In this document: positions 6,586 to 13,673 of the stretch, one piece after another
Layout of the letters: every line of letters starts with the position of its first letter
How positions within the stretch are numbered: the first letter of the stretch is position 1
NCBI GenBank assembly: GCA_041619315.1
Contig: JBFKEC010000060.1
Coordinates: 1 to 13,899 of the forward strand
Direction: 5' to 3'
Length of the DNA stretch: 13,899 bases
Origin: Oceanococcus sp041619315
GTDB lineage: Bacteria > Pseudomonadota > Gammaproteobacteria > Nevskiales > Oceanococcaceae
Notes under the pieces: model-generated
Seen by the model: only the letters and a program-made list of their open reading frames with translations
Databases searched by the model: none
What the model was told of the DNA's origin: nothing
Made by a program: the position numbers and the translations under genes

Positions 6586-6594
6586 GGGCAACCA

Positions 6595-7125
6595 TCAGCC
6601 TTTGTAGGCGTCGATCGACTTCTGGATTTCTTGCTTGGCCTTTTCGACCCCGGACCAGCCGGTGACCTTGACCCATTTGCCCTCTTCGTTGTCTTTGTAA
6701 CGCTCGAAGAAGTGGGTGATTTCGTTCTGCAGACGCTCCGGCACATCGGCCAGATCCTGCATGTCCTTGTAGTACCCGGTCGAAACCTTGTCGGTCGGTA
6801 CGGCCAGCACTTTGGCGTCCATGCCGGACTCGTCTTCGGTCATCAATACAGCGACCGGACGGCATTTGATCACGCAACCCGGCACGATCGGGTACGGGGT
6901 CAGCACCAGCACATCAACCGGATCACCGTCGTCGTACAGGGTCTTGTTCACGAACCCGTAGTTGGCCGGATAATGCATCGACACATTCATGAAACGGTCG
7001 ACGTACAGGGTGTTGGAATCCTTGTCGACTTCGTACTTGACCGGATGACCGTGAGCGGCGATCTCGATCACCACGTGGATTTCGTCCGGGGCCTTTTCAC
7101 CCGGGCCGATTGCTTCGTAACCCAT
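6595..7125 (-). CDS. ppa: Inorganic pyrophosphatase, family I
   Basis: A soluble 176-residue enzyme, the same length as the E. coli protein, that hydrolyses pyrophosphate to two phosphates and so pulls biosynthetic reactions forward. The family signature is complete: DGDPVDVLV with metal-binding D66, D68 and D71. Conserved HYPANYGF (51-58) and GYYKDMQDL (118-126) are also present. The start at ATG 7125 is fixed by the strong Shine-Dalgarno AGGAGT (7136-7131); an upstream TTG at 7146 would place that site inside the gene. It lies 33 bp downstream of pfp on the same strand and is followed by two hairpins ending in an intrinsic terminator, so pfp-ppa forms an operon. The pairing is notable because both enzymes consume pyrophosphate. 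Confidence 0.97.
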   Translation of the reverse strand: MGYEAIGPGEKAPDEIHVVIEIAAHGHPVKYEVDKDSNTLYVDRFMNVSMHYPANYGFVNKTLYDDGDPVDVLVLTPYPIVPGCVIKCRPVAVLMTEDESGMDAKVLAVPTDKVSTGYYKDMQDLADVPERLQNEITHFFERYKDNEEGKWVKVTGWSGVEKAKQEIQKSIDAYKG

Positions 7126-7130
7126 TGAAT

Positions 7131-7136
7131 ACTCCT
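7131..7136 (-). promoter_or_regulatory. ppa ribosome binding site
   Basis: AGGAGT on the minus strand, 5 bases before the ATG at 7125. It fixes the ppa start. Confidence 0.8.
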
Positions 7137-7146
7137 GATAGTTCAA

Positions 7147-7164
7147 GCCTGACCGTGGTCAGGC
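7147..7164 (-). repeat. Intercistronic hairpin between pfp and ppa
   Basis: GCCTGACC (7147-7154) and GGTCAGGC (7157-7164) are perfect complements around two bases, overlapping the pfp stop codon and ending about 10 bases before the ppa Shine-Dalgarno. No T-run follows on the minus strand. It could stabilise the upstream message, partly attenuate ppa, or be neutral. Confidence 0.45.
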
Positions 7165-8427
7165 GACAGTAAACTCACGTCCGGTTTTCTTTTCAACCGG
7201 GACATTCTCAAGCTGCACGTAGGCCGGCAGACCGTTGCGGTAAGGCGGATAATCCTCACCGGCAATCAGCGGCGCCAGATAGCGACGGCAGGCTTCGGTA
7301 ATCGAAAACCCATCCTCGCTGATGAACTCGGCCGGCATTTTCTTTTCCACGTTGGCGACCTGATCCAGCGGCGCCTCACCCACACTCCAGATGTAAGGCT
7401 GGTCGGATTGACGCTCGATTGACACCATCACGCCACCCTTGCCGGCAACGGCAAATTCAACCGCAGCCTGACCCACCGCATAGGCCTGTTCGACATCGGT
7501 CTTGGAGGCCACATGGCGCGCCGCACGCATCAGGTAGTCGGCAATGGCGTAGTGGTACTTCAAACCCAGCTTGGTCTTGATCATGGTCGCCAGGGTGCTG
7601 GCCACGCCACCCAGCTGGGTGTGCCCAAAGGCATCGACGCTGCCGGCATCGGCAACGAATTTACCCTCGGCGTTCTTGATCCCTTCGGACGCAACAATGG
7701 TGCAGTAGCCGTAGGTATCCACGCTGTGCTTGACCCGGGCGAGGAACTTGTCCTCGTCAAACACCACTTCCGGGAACAGGATGATGTGCGGATCGTCGCC
7801 TTCATTTTCCGCGGCCAGACCGCCGGCTGCTGCCGTCCAGCCGGCATGCCGGCCCATGACTTCAAGAATGAACACCTTGGTCGAGGTCTTGCACATGGAC
7901 TTGAGGTCAAACCCGGCTTCGCGAATCGACACCGCGGTGTACTTCGCCACCGAACCGAAACCGGGACAGCAATCGGTCAGCGGCAGATCGTTGTCCATGG
8001 TCTTGGGAATGTGGATGGCCTGGATGGGATAGCCCATCTTTTCGCCCAGCTGACTGACCTTGAGGCAGGTGTCGGCCGAATCGCCGCCGCCGTTGTAGAA
8101 AAAGTAGCCGATGTCATGCGCCTTGAACACCTCGATCAGGCGTTCATATTCGGCCATGTTTTTGTCAAAGCCCTTGAGCTTGTAGCGGCACGAACCGAAA
8201 GCCCCGGCCGGTGTGTGCTTGAGCGCGGCGATGGCGGCCGGCGACTCGACCGAGGTATCGATCAAATCTTCGGTTAGCGCCCCGATGATGCCATCACGAC
8301 CGGCATAGACCTTGCCGATCTTGTCGGCATGGCGCCGGGCGGTTTCGATGACCGCAGCTGCAGACACATTGATAACGGAGGTAACCCCGCCAGATTGCGC
8401 ATAAAAGGCGTTTTTGGGGCTGGACAT
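7159..8427 (-). CDS. pfp: Pyrophosphate-dependent 6-phosphofructokinase
   Basis: A 422-residue cytoplasmic enzyme that reversibly phosphorylates fructose 6-phosphate using pyrophosphate instead of ATP, serving glycolysis and gluconeogenesis (and sedoheptulose phosphate in some methylotrophs). Two features mark the PPi class. First, Asp116 in NGGGDS (112-117) stands where ATP enzymes have Gly104. Second, Lys142 in PKTMDND (141-147) replaces the Gly of ATP enzymes; the catalytic TxDxD is intact. MGRHAGW (191-197) is the substrate-binding MGR motif. The position equal to Mg-binding Asp103 of E. coli PfkA is Gly115, which may be a clade trait. The start at ATG 8427 is chosen for its GGGAG (8437-8433); a GTG two codons earlier would overlap that site. 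It is the first gene of the pfp-ppa operon and diverges from adk across 189 bp. Confidence 0.94.
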   Translation of the reverse strand: MSSPKNAFYAQSGGVTSVINVSAAAVIETARRHADKIGKVYAGRDGIIGALTEDLIDTSVESPAAIAALKHTPAGAFGSCRYKLKGFDKNMAEYERLIEVFKAHDIGYFFYNGGGDSADTCLKVSQLGEKMGYPIQAIHIPKTMDNDLPLTDCCPGFGSVAKYTAVSIREAGFDLKSMCKTSTKVFILEVMGRHAGWTAAAGGLAAENEGDDPHIILFPEVVFDEDKFLARVKHSVDTYGYCTIVASEGIKNAEGKFVADAGSVDAFGHTQLGGVASTLATMIKTKLGLKYHYAIADYLMRAARHVASKTDVEQAYAVGQAAVEFAVAGKGGVMVSIERQSDQPYIWSVGEAPLDQVANVEKKMPAEFISEDGFSITEACRRYLAPLIAGEDYPPYRNGLPAYVQLENVPVEKKTGREFTVA

Positions 8428-8432
8428 TGCCA

Positions 8433-8437
8433 CTCCC
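8433..8437 (-). promoter_or_regulatory. pfp ribosome binding site
   Basis: GGGAG on the minus strand, 5 bases before the ATG at 8427. It excludes the GTG at 8433, which overlaps it. Confidence 0.65.
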
Positions 8438-8452
8438 GATGAAGTGATGAAT

Positions 8453-8462
8453 AGGAGGTGAT
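8453..8462. other. Perfect Shine-Dalgarno / anti-Shine-Dalgarno decamer in the pfp leader
   Basis: The plus strand reads AGGAGGTGAT, the full consensus complement of the 16S rRNA 3' tail. The minus strand, which would be in the pfp leader, therefore reads ATCACCTCCT, a copy of that tail. On the plus strand the only nearby start is TTG 8471 (10 codons to TGA 8503), with over-long spacing. On the minus strand CCTCCT could pair weakly with the pfp GGGAG 16 bases downstream and hide it. It may also be chance. Confidence 0.3.
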
Positions 8463-8493
8463 ATCTGGCCTTGGACGGCGCAGTAGGCGCGAA

Positions 8494-8499
8494 ATTGTA
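8494..8499 (-). promoter_or_regulatory. Possible -10 element for pfp
   Basis: TACAAT on the minus strand matches five of six consensus -10 bases, about 67 bases before the pfp start. No good -35 is visible at 16-18 bp, so this may be an activator-dependent promoter or not a promoter. Confidence 0.35.
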
Positions 8500-8544
8500 C
8501 TGAATTTACCTTGATTGCGCTGCCACTATCCCACGAACGTCTCA

Positions 8545-8574
8545 TTGACGGCCCCGCCAGCAAAACGCTAGGGT
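8545..8574 (+). promoter_or_regulatory. Candidate sigma-70 promoter for adk
   Basis: TTGACG (8545-8550), an 18-bp spacer and TAGGGT (8569-8574), whose first, second and last bases fit the -10 consensus. Transcription would start near 8581, giving a leader of about 36 bases before the adk ATG. Confidence 0.4.
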
Positions 8575-8616
8575 TCGCGCTCCCGGCCCGCTTTCAGAGG
8601 CCAAACGGATAGATTG

Positions 8617-9264
8617 ATGCGTATTGTTCTGCTCGGCGCGCCCGGCTCAGGCAAAGGTACCCAGGCGAAAAAGCTGATGGACGCCCATGGCGTTCCGCAA
8701 ATTTCGACCGGTGATCTGTTGCGTGCGGCCGTAGCTGCCAACACTGAACTGGGCCAGAAAGCCAAAGCAGCGATGGATGCTGGCGAACTGGTGGCCGATG
8801 AGATCGTGATCGGCATGATCCGCGAACGCCTGGGCGAACGCGACACCGCCAACGGATTCATCCTCGACGGATTTCCGCGCAGCACGGCGCAAGCCGAAGC
8901 GCTGGATGTCATGCTCAATGAGCTTGGTCAGCCACTGCAAACCGCGCTCCTGATCAAGGTCGAGTTCAACAGCCTGGTCAAGCGCCTGACGGGTCGTCGC
9001 ACCTGCAGCGCCTGCGGCCAGATGTACAACATCTACTTCAGCCCGCCGAAAGCCGAGGGTGTGTGTGACCGTTGTGGCGGCACCGACCTGGCGCATCGCG
9101 CAGACGACAACGAAGACACCATCTCCAATCGTCTCAACGTGTATCAGCAGCAGACCGAGCCGCTGGTCGCCTACTACGACGCGCAGGGCAAACTTGCCAG
9201 CGTCGAAGGTGAAGGCCCTCTGGACGAAGTGTTTGCCCGCATCGAAACCGCGCTGGACGCCTGA
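8617..9264 (+). CDS. adk: Adenylate kinase, long type with zinc-binding lid
   Basis: A 215-residue cytoplasmic enzyme that interconverts ATP and AMP with two ADP, balancing adenylate energy charge. The P-loop GAPGSGKGT is at 7-15, the AMP-binding TGDLLRAA at 31-38 and the DGFPRS core at 84-89. The lid (about 122-160) carries four cysteines, C130, C133, C150 and C153, in the CxxC...CxxC layout that binds structural zinc; E. coli Adk uses other residues there. The ATG at 8617 gives the canonical MRIVLLGAPG start; a TTG one codon earlier is dismissed. The Shine-Dalgarno is weak (CGGA). The gene diverges from pfp-ppa and converges on rnd with 19 bp between stops. Its position beside two pyrophosphate enzymes groups high-energy phosphate metabolism in one place. 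Confidence 0.97.
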   Translation: MRIVLLGAPGSGKGTQAKKLMDAHGVPQISTGDLLRAAVAANTELGQKAKAAMDAGELVADEIVIGMIRERLGERDTANGFILDGFPRSTAQAEALDVMLNELGQPLQTALLIKVEFNSLVKRLTGRRTCSACGQMYNIYFSPPKAEGVCDRCGGTDLAHRADDNEDTISNRLNVYQQQTEPLVAYYDAQGKLASVEGEGPLDEVFARIETALDA

Positions 9265-9283
9265 TCGGCCCCAGCCCGGCTCG

Positions 9284-10354
9284 CTAGCCTTCTAGTACGG
9301 CGCGCAATGGCGCGCCGACAATCTCGCGGCGCCAACCCTGCTCCAAGCGCTTGCTGTGACCATTCAGCACCAGCGCGTTGAGATCGGCACGGGTCGCCAG
9401 CAGGGTCGCATCCAGCTCCAGGCCTGCGGCAATGCGCCGCAGTTCGGTCTGCAAACGCTTGACCTCAGCCTTGTCCGGAATGCGCTGATCCAGCTCCGGA
9501 ATGTCGCTTTGCTGGGCCGCCTCAACCGCCTCCAGCAACTCATTGCCCTGACGCTGCAATACCCGCTCGGGCATGCCGTCAATGCCCGCCAGCGCCGCCT
9601 GTGAAGCCGGCTGGGACTGTGCAATGGCCAACAACACCTCATCAGCCAAGACCCAGCGGCGCGGCCGATTGCGCGATTGCGCGCGGCGCTCGCGCCATGC
9701 CGCCAGTGTCTGCAACACAGCCAATGCACGGCCCTGCAAATGGCCCTTGCCCTTGACCTTGTTCCAGGCGTCCTCGGGCGCCACGTCCAGCGCCACCGCT
9801 TCCATCTGGCGCATATCTTCGGCAAACCATTGCTCGCGCCCCAGCGCCTGCAAGCGGGCCTGTAACTGTTCACGCAAAGAAATCAGATAGCGCACGTCAT
9901 CCGCCGCATAAGCCAACTGCTTGGCGCTTAATGGGCGACGCGTCCAGTCCGTGCGGGTTGAGTCCTTGGGCAGCTCAACTTCACAAAACGCCTTGACCAG
10001 GGCGGCGTACGACCACTGCGGCGGATGGCCGCACAATGCTGCGGCGTGTTGGGTGTCGAACAGCGGCGTCGCCGCGCAGCCCAGCGCCGCGACCAGCACT
10101 TCCTGATCCTGACGCGAGGCGTGGAGTATTTTGTCAGCGGAGCCGCCCATCAGGGTGCGCAGCGGGGCCAGATCGATATCCGAAAGCGGGTCGATGAGCA
10201 CGATTTGATCGGGCAAAGCTGCCTGAATCAGGCACAATTCAGGATAATAGGTGCGCTCGCGCATGAATTCGGTATCCAGGGCCAGCGTCTCGGCGCCAGC
10301 GGCCTGTTCGCATACGTCAGCGAGCGCGTCGCTGCAGGTCAGCAGTTCAGTCAT
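9284..10354 (-). CDS. rnd: Ribonuclease D
   Basis: A 356-residue DEDDy-family 3'-5' exoribonuclease that trims tRNA and other stable RNA 3' ends. The catalytic residues are visible: D27 and E29 in LALDTEF, D83 in HASRQDQEV, and Y149 and D153 in YAADDVRYL. A PEDAW motif follows the nuclease domain, as in E. coli RNase D. An HRDC domain lies at about 205-285, and the C-terminal third would hold a second HRDC-like fold. The ATG at 10354 aligns with the E. coli N-terminus. A GTG at 10378 would add eight residues without family support. The ATG has no clear Shine-Dalgarno, and a TATTAT -10-like element ends only 6 bases before it, so the message could be leaderless. It converges on adk and diverges from the mpl operon across 30 bp. 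Confidence 0.95.
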   Translation of the reverse strand: MTELLTCSDALADVCEQAAGAETLALDTEFMRERTYYPELCLIQAALPDQIVLIDPLSDIDLAPLRTLMGGSADKILHASRQDQEVLVAALGCAATPLFDTQHAAALCGHPPQWSYAALVKAFCEVELPKDSTRTDWTRRPLSAKQLAYAADDVRYLISLREQLQARLQALGREQWFAEDMRQMEAVALDVAPEDAWNKVKGKGHLQGRALAVLQTLAAWRERRAQSRNRPRRWVLADEVLLAIAQSQPASQAALAGIDGMPERVLQRQGNELLEAVEAAQQSDIPELDQRIPDKAEVKRLQTELRRIAAGLELDATLLATRADLNALVLNGHSKRLEQGWRREIVGAPLRAVLEG

Positions 10355-10359
10355 CAATT

Positions 10360-10366
10360 CATAATA
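10360..10366. promoter_or_regulatory. Overlapping opposed -10 elements between rnd and the mpl operon
   Basis: The 30-bp gap holds CATAAT on the plus strand (10360-10365) and TATTAT on the minus strand (10366-10361), each five of six to the -10 consensus. One AT-rich patch in otherwise GC-rich DNA could thus serve both directions. Plus-strand transcription would begin about 13 bases before the membrane-protein ATG; minus-strand transcription would begin about at the rnd ATG. No good -35 is visible on either side. Confidence 0.4.
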
Positions 10367-10384
10367 CGGACAAAACACCGCTCC

Positions 10385-10942
10385 ATGTTCAACGCCGTCG
10401 CCTCCCGCACAATCCAGATCATGCTGCTCAAGGCGGGCCCGCAGGATCTGCCGACTTCGCCTGCCCTGCTGCAGATTTCCACCGCGCTGTTCCTGGCCAC
10501 CGCCATCGCCCGTCTGTTGCTGGTCAGCGACATGGCCGTGGCACTGGTGCAGTCAGCGCTGAGCATCGTGATTCTGGCGGTTTTCGTCCGTGTGCTGCTG
10601 AACTGGAAACGCGTACCAGAACGCTTTGTGCAAACCATGTCCGCGCTGTTTCTGACCAGCGCCGTAGTCGGCATTCTTCTGCTGATGCCACTGGACGCGC
10701 TGCAGCCTCTGCTGGTTGCCCTGACTGAAAACCCCGACATGTCGCCGCAGCAGCTGGAAGTGCCTGCGCTGGCGATGTACGCCTGGGCCGGCCTGAGTAT
10801 CTGGGGCTTGGTGATCAGTGCGCATATCTATCGCAACGCCCTGGAGATCAGCTTTGGCTTCGGGGTTGCGGTGGCACTGCTGTACGAAATTTTGCTGGTG
10901 TTTATTGTCGGGTTCCTGTCCAGCCTGTTCGGCGGCGCCTGA
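10385..10942 (+). CDS. Five-helix inner-membrane protein, function unknown
   Basis: A 185-residue hydrophobic protein that I do not recognise with confidence. Five membrane segments are predicted by eye: about 28-47, 50-72, 86-112, 127-148 and 154-182. The only long loops are the amphipathic N-terminus (1-25) and a short acidic, Pro-containing stretch (113-126). The overall look recalls small Yip1-like membrane proteins, but no diagnostic motif is visible. The start is ATG at 10385; the frame is open further upstream but runs antisense through rnd, and I see no clear Shine-Dalgarno. The stop is 4 bp before the mpl start, so it is almost certainly cotranscribed with mpl and pmbA. Context suggests an envelope role, but nothing in the sequence proves it. 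Confidence 0.75.
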   Translation: MFNAVASRTIQIMLLKAGPQDLPTSPALLQISTALFLATAIARLLLVSDMAVALVQSALSIVILAVFVRVLLNWKRVPERFVQTMSALFLTSAVVGILLLMPLDALQPLLVALTENPDMSPQQLEVPALAMYAWAGLSIWGLVISAHIYRNALEISFGFGVAVALLYEILLVFIVGFLSSLFGGA

Positions 10943-10946
10943 CCCC

Positions 10947-12311
10947 ATGCACATCCACATCCTCGGCATTTGCGGCACGTTCATGGCGGGCATTGCCGCG
11001 CTGGCGCGTGAAGCCGGCTATCAGGTTACCGGCTCGGATGCCGGAGCCTGGCCGCCGATGAGCACCCAGCTCGAAGCGCTGGGCATAGATGTCATGCAAG
11101 GCTACGACCCGGCCCACCTCGACCCCGCCCCCGACATGGTGGTGGTCGGCAACGTAATCAGTCGCGGCAACCCGGCGATCGAATACGTTCTGGATCGCGG
11201 CCTGCGCTACATTTCCGGCCCGCAGTGGCTGGCCGAACATCTGCTCCAGGACCGCTGGGTTGTGGCCGTTGCGGGCACCCACGGCAAGACCACCACCAGC
11301 AGCATGCTGGCCTGGATACTCGAAGACGCCAAACTCAATCCGGGCTTTTTGATCGGCGGCCTGCCGGGCAATTTCCCGGTCTCGGCGCGCATGGGTGACG
11401 CCCCCTTCTTCGTGATTGAAGCGGACGAATACGACACCGCGTTTTTCGACAAGCGCTCCAAGTTCGTGCACTACCGGCCGCGCACCGCCATCCTCAACAA
11501 TCTGGAGTTCGACCACGCCGACACCTTTGATGATCTGGCCGCGATCGAGCGCCAGTTCCATCATCTGGTGCGGACCATTCCCGGCAGCGGTCAGATCATC
11601 GCGCCGGCCCACGATGCCGCACTGGCGCGCGTACTGGAACGCGGCTGCTGGTCATCCCGTGTGCTGACTGGCGATACCCAAGGCTGGCATGTGCGCGCGA
11701 TTGAACCGGACTGGAGCGCATTTGACGTGTGCAACGGCGCCGACACCAGCGCCCAGGTCAACTGGACATTGCGCGGTGAGCACAACGCCCAAAACGCGCT
11801 GATGGCCATTCTGGCGGCGCGCCATACCGGGGTCACCCCAGCCATCAGTGCCGACGCCCTGAGCCGCTTCAAGGGCGTTGCCCGGCGCCTCGACCTCAAG
11901 GGCGAGATCGACGGCATCCGCATTTACGATGATTTCGCGCACCACCCCACCGCGATCGAGAAAACCATCGCCGCGATTCCCGCTGCCAGCCGCCAGGGCC
12001 GCTTGATCGTCGCTCTGGAGCCACGCAGCAATTCGATGCGCGCCGGCGCCCATGCGGCCGCGCTCGGCCCATCGCTATGCGGCGCCGACAGTATCCACAT
12101 CCTGGCTCGCCCGGAATTACCGTGGGACACCTCGCAACTGCAGGCCACCCTGGGCGACAGCCTGAGCACCCACCCGGATGTCACCAGCCTGAGCCACGCC
12201 CTGTGCCAGGATGCCCAGCCCGGCGATGTCATCGTCCTCATGAGCAATGGCAGCTTTGACGGCTTGCCTGCAAGCCTGCCCGTCGCATTGAAAAAGGCAC
12301 GTCACGCATGA
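10947..12311 (+). CDS. mpl: UDP-MurNAc:L-alanyl-gamma-D-glutamyl-meso-DAP ligase
   Basis: A 454-residue cytoplasmic ligase of the Mur family. It joins the tripeptide recovered from old cell wall to UDP-N-acetylmuramic acid with ATP, feeding peptidoglycan recycling. The N-terminal Rossmann region begins MHIHILGICGTFMAG, typical of Mpl rather than MurC. The ATP-binding loop GTHGKTTT is at 110-117. The Mur-ligase EADEYDTAF segment and the NNLEFDHADT segment follow in the central domain, and YDDFAHHPTAI marks the C-terminal domain. The ATG at 10947 is 4 bp after the membrane-protein stop; the longer open frame from 10818 is only that gene read out of frame. The stop overlaps the pmbA start as ATGA, implying translational coupling. 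Confidence 0.97.
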   Translation: MHIHILGICGTFMAGIAALAREAGYQVTGSDAGAWPPMSTQLEALGIDVMQGYDPAHLDPAPDMVVVGNVISRGNPAIEYVLDRGLRYISGPQWLAEHLLQDRWVVAVAGTHGKTTTSSMLAWILEDAKLNPGFLIGGLPGNFPVSARMGDAPFFVIEADEYDTAFFDKRSKFVHYRPRTAILNNLEFDHADTFDDLAAIERQFHHLVRTIPGSGQIIAPAHDAALARVLERGCWSSRVLTGDTQGWHVRAIEPDWSAFDVCNGADTSAQVNWTLRGEHNAQNALMAILAARHTGVTPAISADALSRFKGVARRLDLKGEIDGIRIYDDFAHHPTAIEKTIAAIPAASRQGRLIVALEPRSNSMRAGAHAAALGPSLCGADSIHILARPELPWDTSQLQATLGDSLSTHPDVTSLSHALCQDAQPGDVIVLMSNGSFDGLPASLPVALKKARHA

Positions 12312-13672
12312 CCCAAGCACTCTCGACCACCGCACTGGATCAGGAACTGCCGGATGAAGAGGCGCTGTACGCGCTCGGCCAGCAAGCCCTGGATCACGCC
12401 CGCGCGTGTGGCGCCAGCGACGCATCCGTTGTACTCGGCAGCAACTGCGGCCTGACCACTTCGCTGCGCAACCGCGAGCTTGAGTCGGTCGAGTTCCAAC
12501 GTGACAACGACCTGTCCATCAGCGTGTATTTCGGGCAAAAACGCGGGCATGCCAACACCGGCGACCTCAAGCCAGCCTCGATCCGTGAGGTGGTAGAAGC
12601 CGCCTGCACAATCGCCAAACACACCCAGGATGACCCCGCCGCAGGCTTGCCCGATAGCGCATTTCTGGCCACGCATTGCGCCGACCTGGCCCTCGATCAT
12701 CCGGCCGCACTGTCAGTCAGCGCCAGCCGTGACTGGGCTCTGGCTTGCGAAGAGGCCGCTTTCGCCGTGGACCCGCGCATCAGCAACTCCGAAGGGGCCA
12801 GCGTCAACGCCCATCGCAGCCGCGATGTCCTGATGAACAGCATCGGTTTTTCCGGCTGTCGCACCGCGACCGACTACAGTCTGTCCCTGGCGGTCATTGC
12901 CAAATCGTCCGAGGACATGCAGCGCGATTATTGGTACGCACGCGCCATGCAGGCGGACGCCCTGAGCTGCGGCGATGAAGTAGGGCGCGTAGCCGCCGAG
13001 CGCGCCTTGCGCCGGCTCGACCCACGCAAACTCAAGACCCAGCGAGCCCCGGTGGTATTTCCGCCACAATTGGCACGCGGGCTGATCGGCCACCTGATCG
13101 GCGCGGCCAGCGGCAGTGCGCTGTATCGCCGCGCCAGTTTTCTGCTCGACAGACTCGACACCCAGATTTTTCCCGACACCATCAACATCATCCAGCGCCC
13201 TCATATAGCTGGTCGCTATGGCGCGGCCTGGTTCGATGCCGAAGGTGTCGCCACCCGCGAACAGGCGATCATCGAGCAGGGTCATCTGCGCACCTGGCTG
13301 CTTGGCAGCTATTCGGCGCGCAAACTGGGCCTGACCACAACCGGCAATGCCGGCGGGGTCAAGACGCTCGAAGTCCAGCCCACCACCGATCAGGACCAGG
13401 ATGCGCTGATGCGCGAGATCGGCACGGGCCTGCTGGTCACCGAACTGATGGGCCAGGGCGTCAACAGCAGCACCGGGGATTATTCGCGCGGCGCCGCCGG
13501 CATCTGGTACGAAAATGGCGAGCCCGCTTTCCCAGTGGCTGGCATCACCATTGCTGGCAATCTGCTCGATATGTACCTGTCAATCAGCGCGATTGGCAGC
13601 GACATTGACCCGGCCTCCAGCGTGCTGTGCGGCTCGATGCTCATCGACGTCATGACCATCGCCGGGGAATAA
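12308..13672 (+). CDS. pmbA: PmbA/TldE, partner subunit of the TldD protease
   Basis: A 454-residue cytoplasmic protein of the TldD/PmbA family (E. coli PmbA 450 residues). PmbA (TldE) forms a complex with the zinc protease TldD, which completes maturation of the peptide antibiotic microcin B17 and helps degrade the antitoxin CcdA; PmbA itself is the non-metal subunit. Recognisable C-terminal family blocks are LTTTGNAGGVKTLEV (about 341-355), MGQGVNSSTGDYSRGAAGIW (about 380-399) and the final AGITIAGNLLDM region. No TldD-type zinc motif HExxxH is visible, as expected for the partner. The start overlaps the mpl stop (ATGA), making it the third gene of the operon. tldD is not in this window. 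The stop is one base from the convergent transpeptidase gene. Confidence 0.94.
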   Translation: MTQALSTTALDQELPDEEALYALGQQALDHARACGASDASVVLGSNCGLTTSLRNRELESVEFQRDNDLSISVYFGQKRGHANTGDLKPASIREVVEAACTIAKHTQDDPAAGLPDSAFLATHCADLALDHPAALSVSASRDWALACEEAAFAVDPRISNSEGASVNAHRSRDVLMNSIGFSGCRTATDYSLSLAVIAKSSEDMQRDYWYARAMQADALSCGDEVGRVAAERALRRLDPRKLKTQRAPVVFPPQLARGLIGHLIGAASGSALYRRASFLLDRLDTQIFPDTINIIQRPHIAGRYGAAWFDAEGVATREQAIIEQGHLRTWLLGSYSARKLGLTTTGNAGGVKTLEVQPTTDQDQDALMREIGTGLLVTELMGQGVNSSTGDYSRGAAGIWYENGEPAFPVAGITIAGNLLDMYLSISAIGSDIDPASSVLCGSMLIDVMTIAGE

Positions 13673-13673
13673 A

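Noticed and set aside
7513..8277. Plus-strand open frame of 254 codons opposite pfp
   Set aside because: Antisense shadow of a strongly conserved enzyme gene; long antisense frames are expected in GC-rich DNA.
10818..10946. N-terminal extension of mpl
   Set aside because: It reads the membrane-protein gene out of frame; the canonical Mpl N-terminus begins at 10947.
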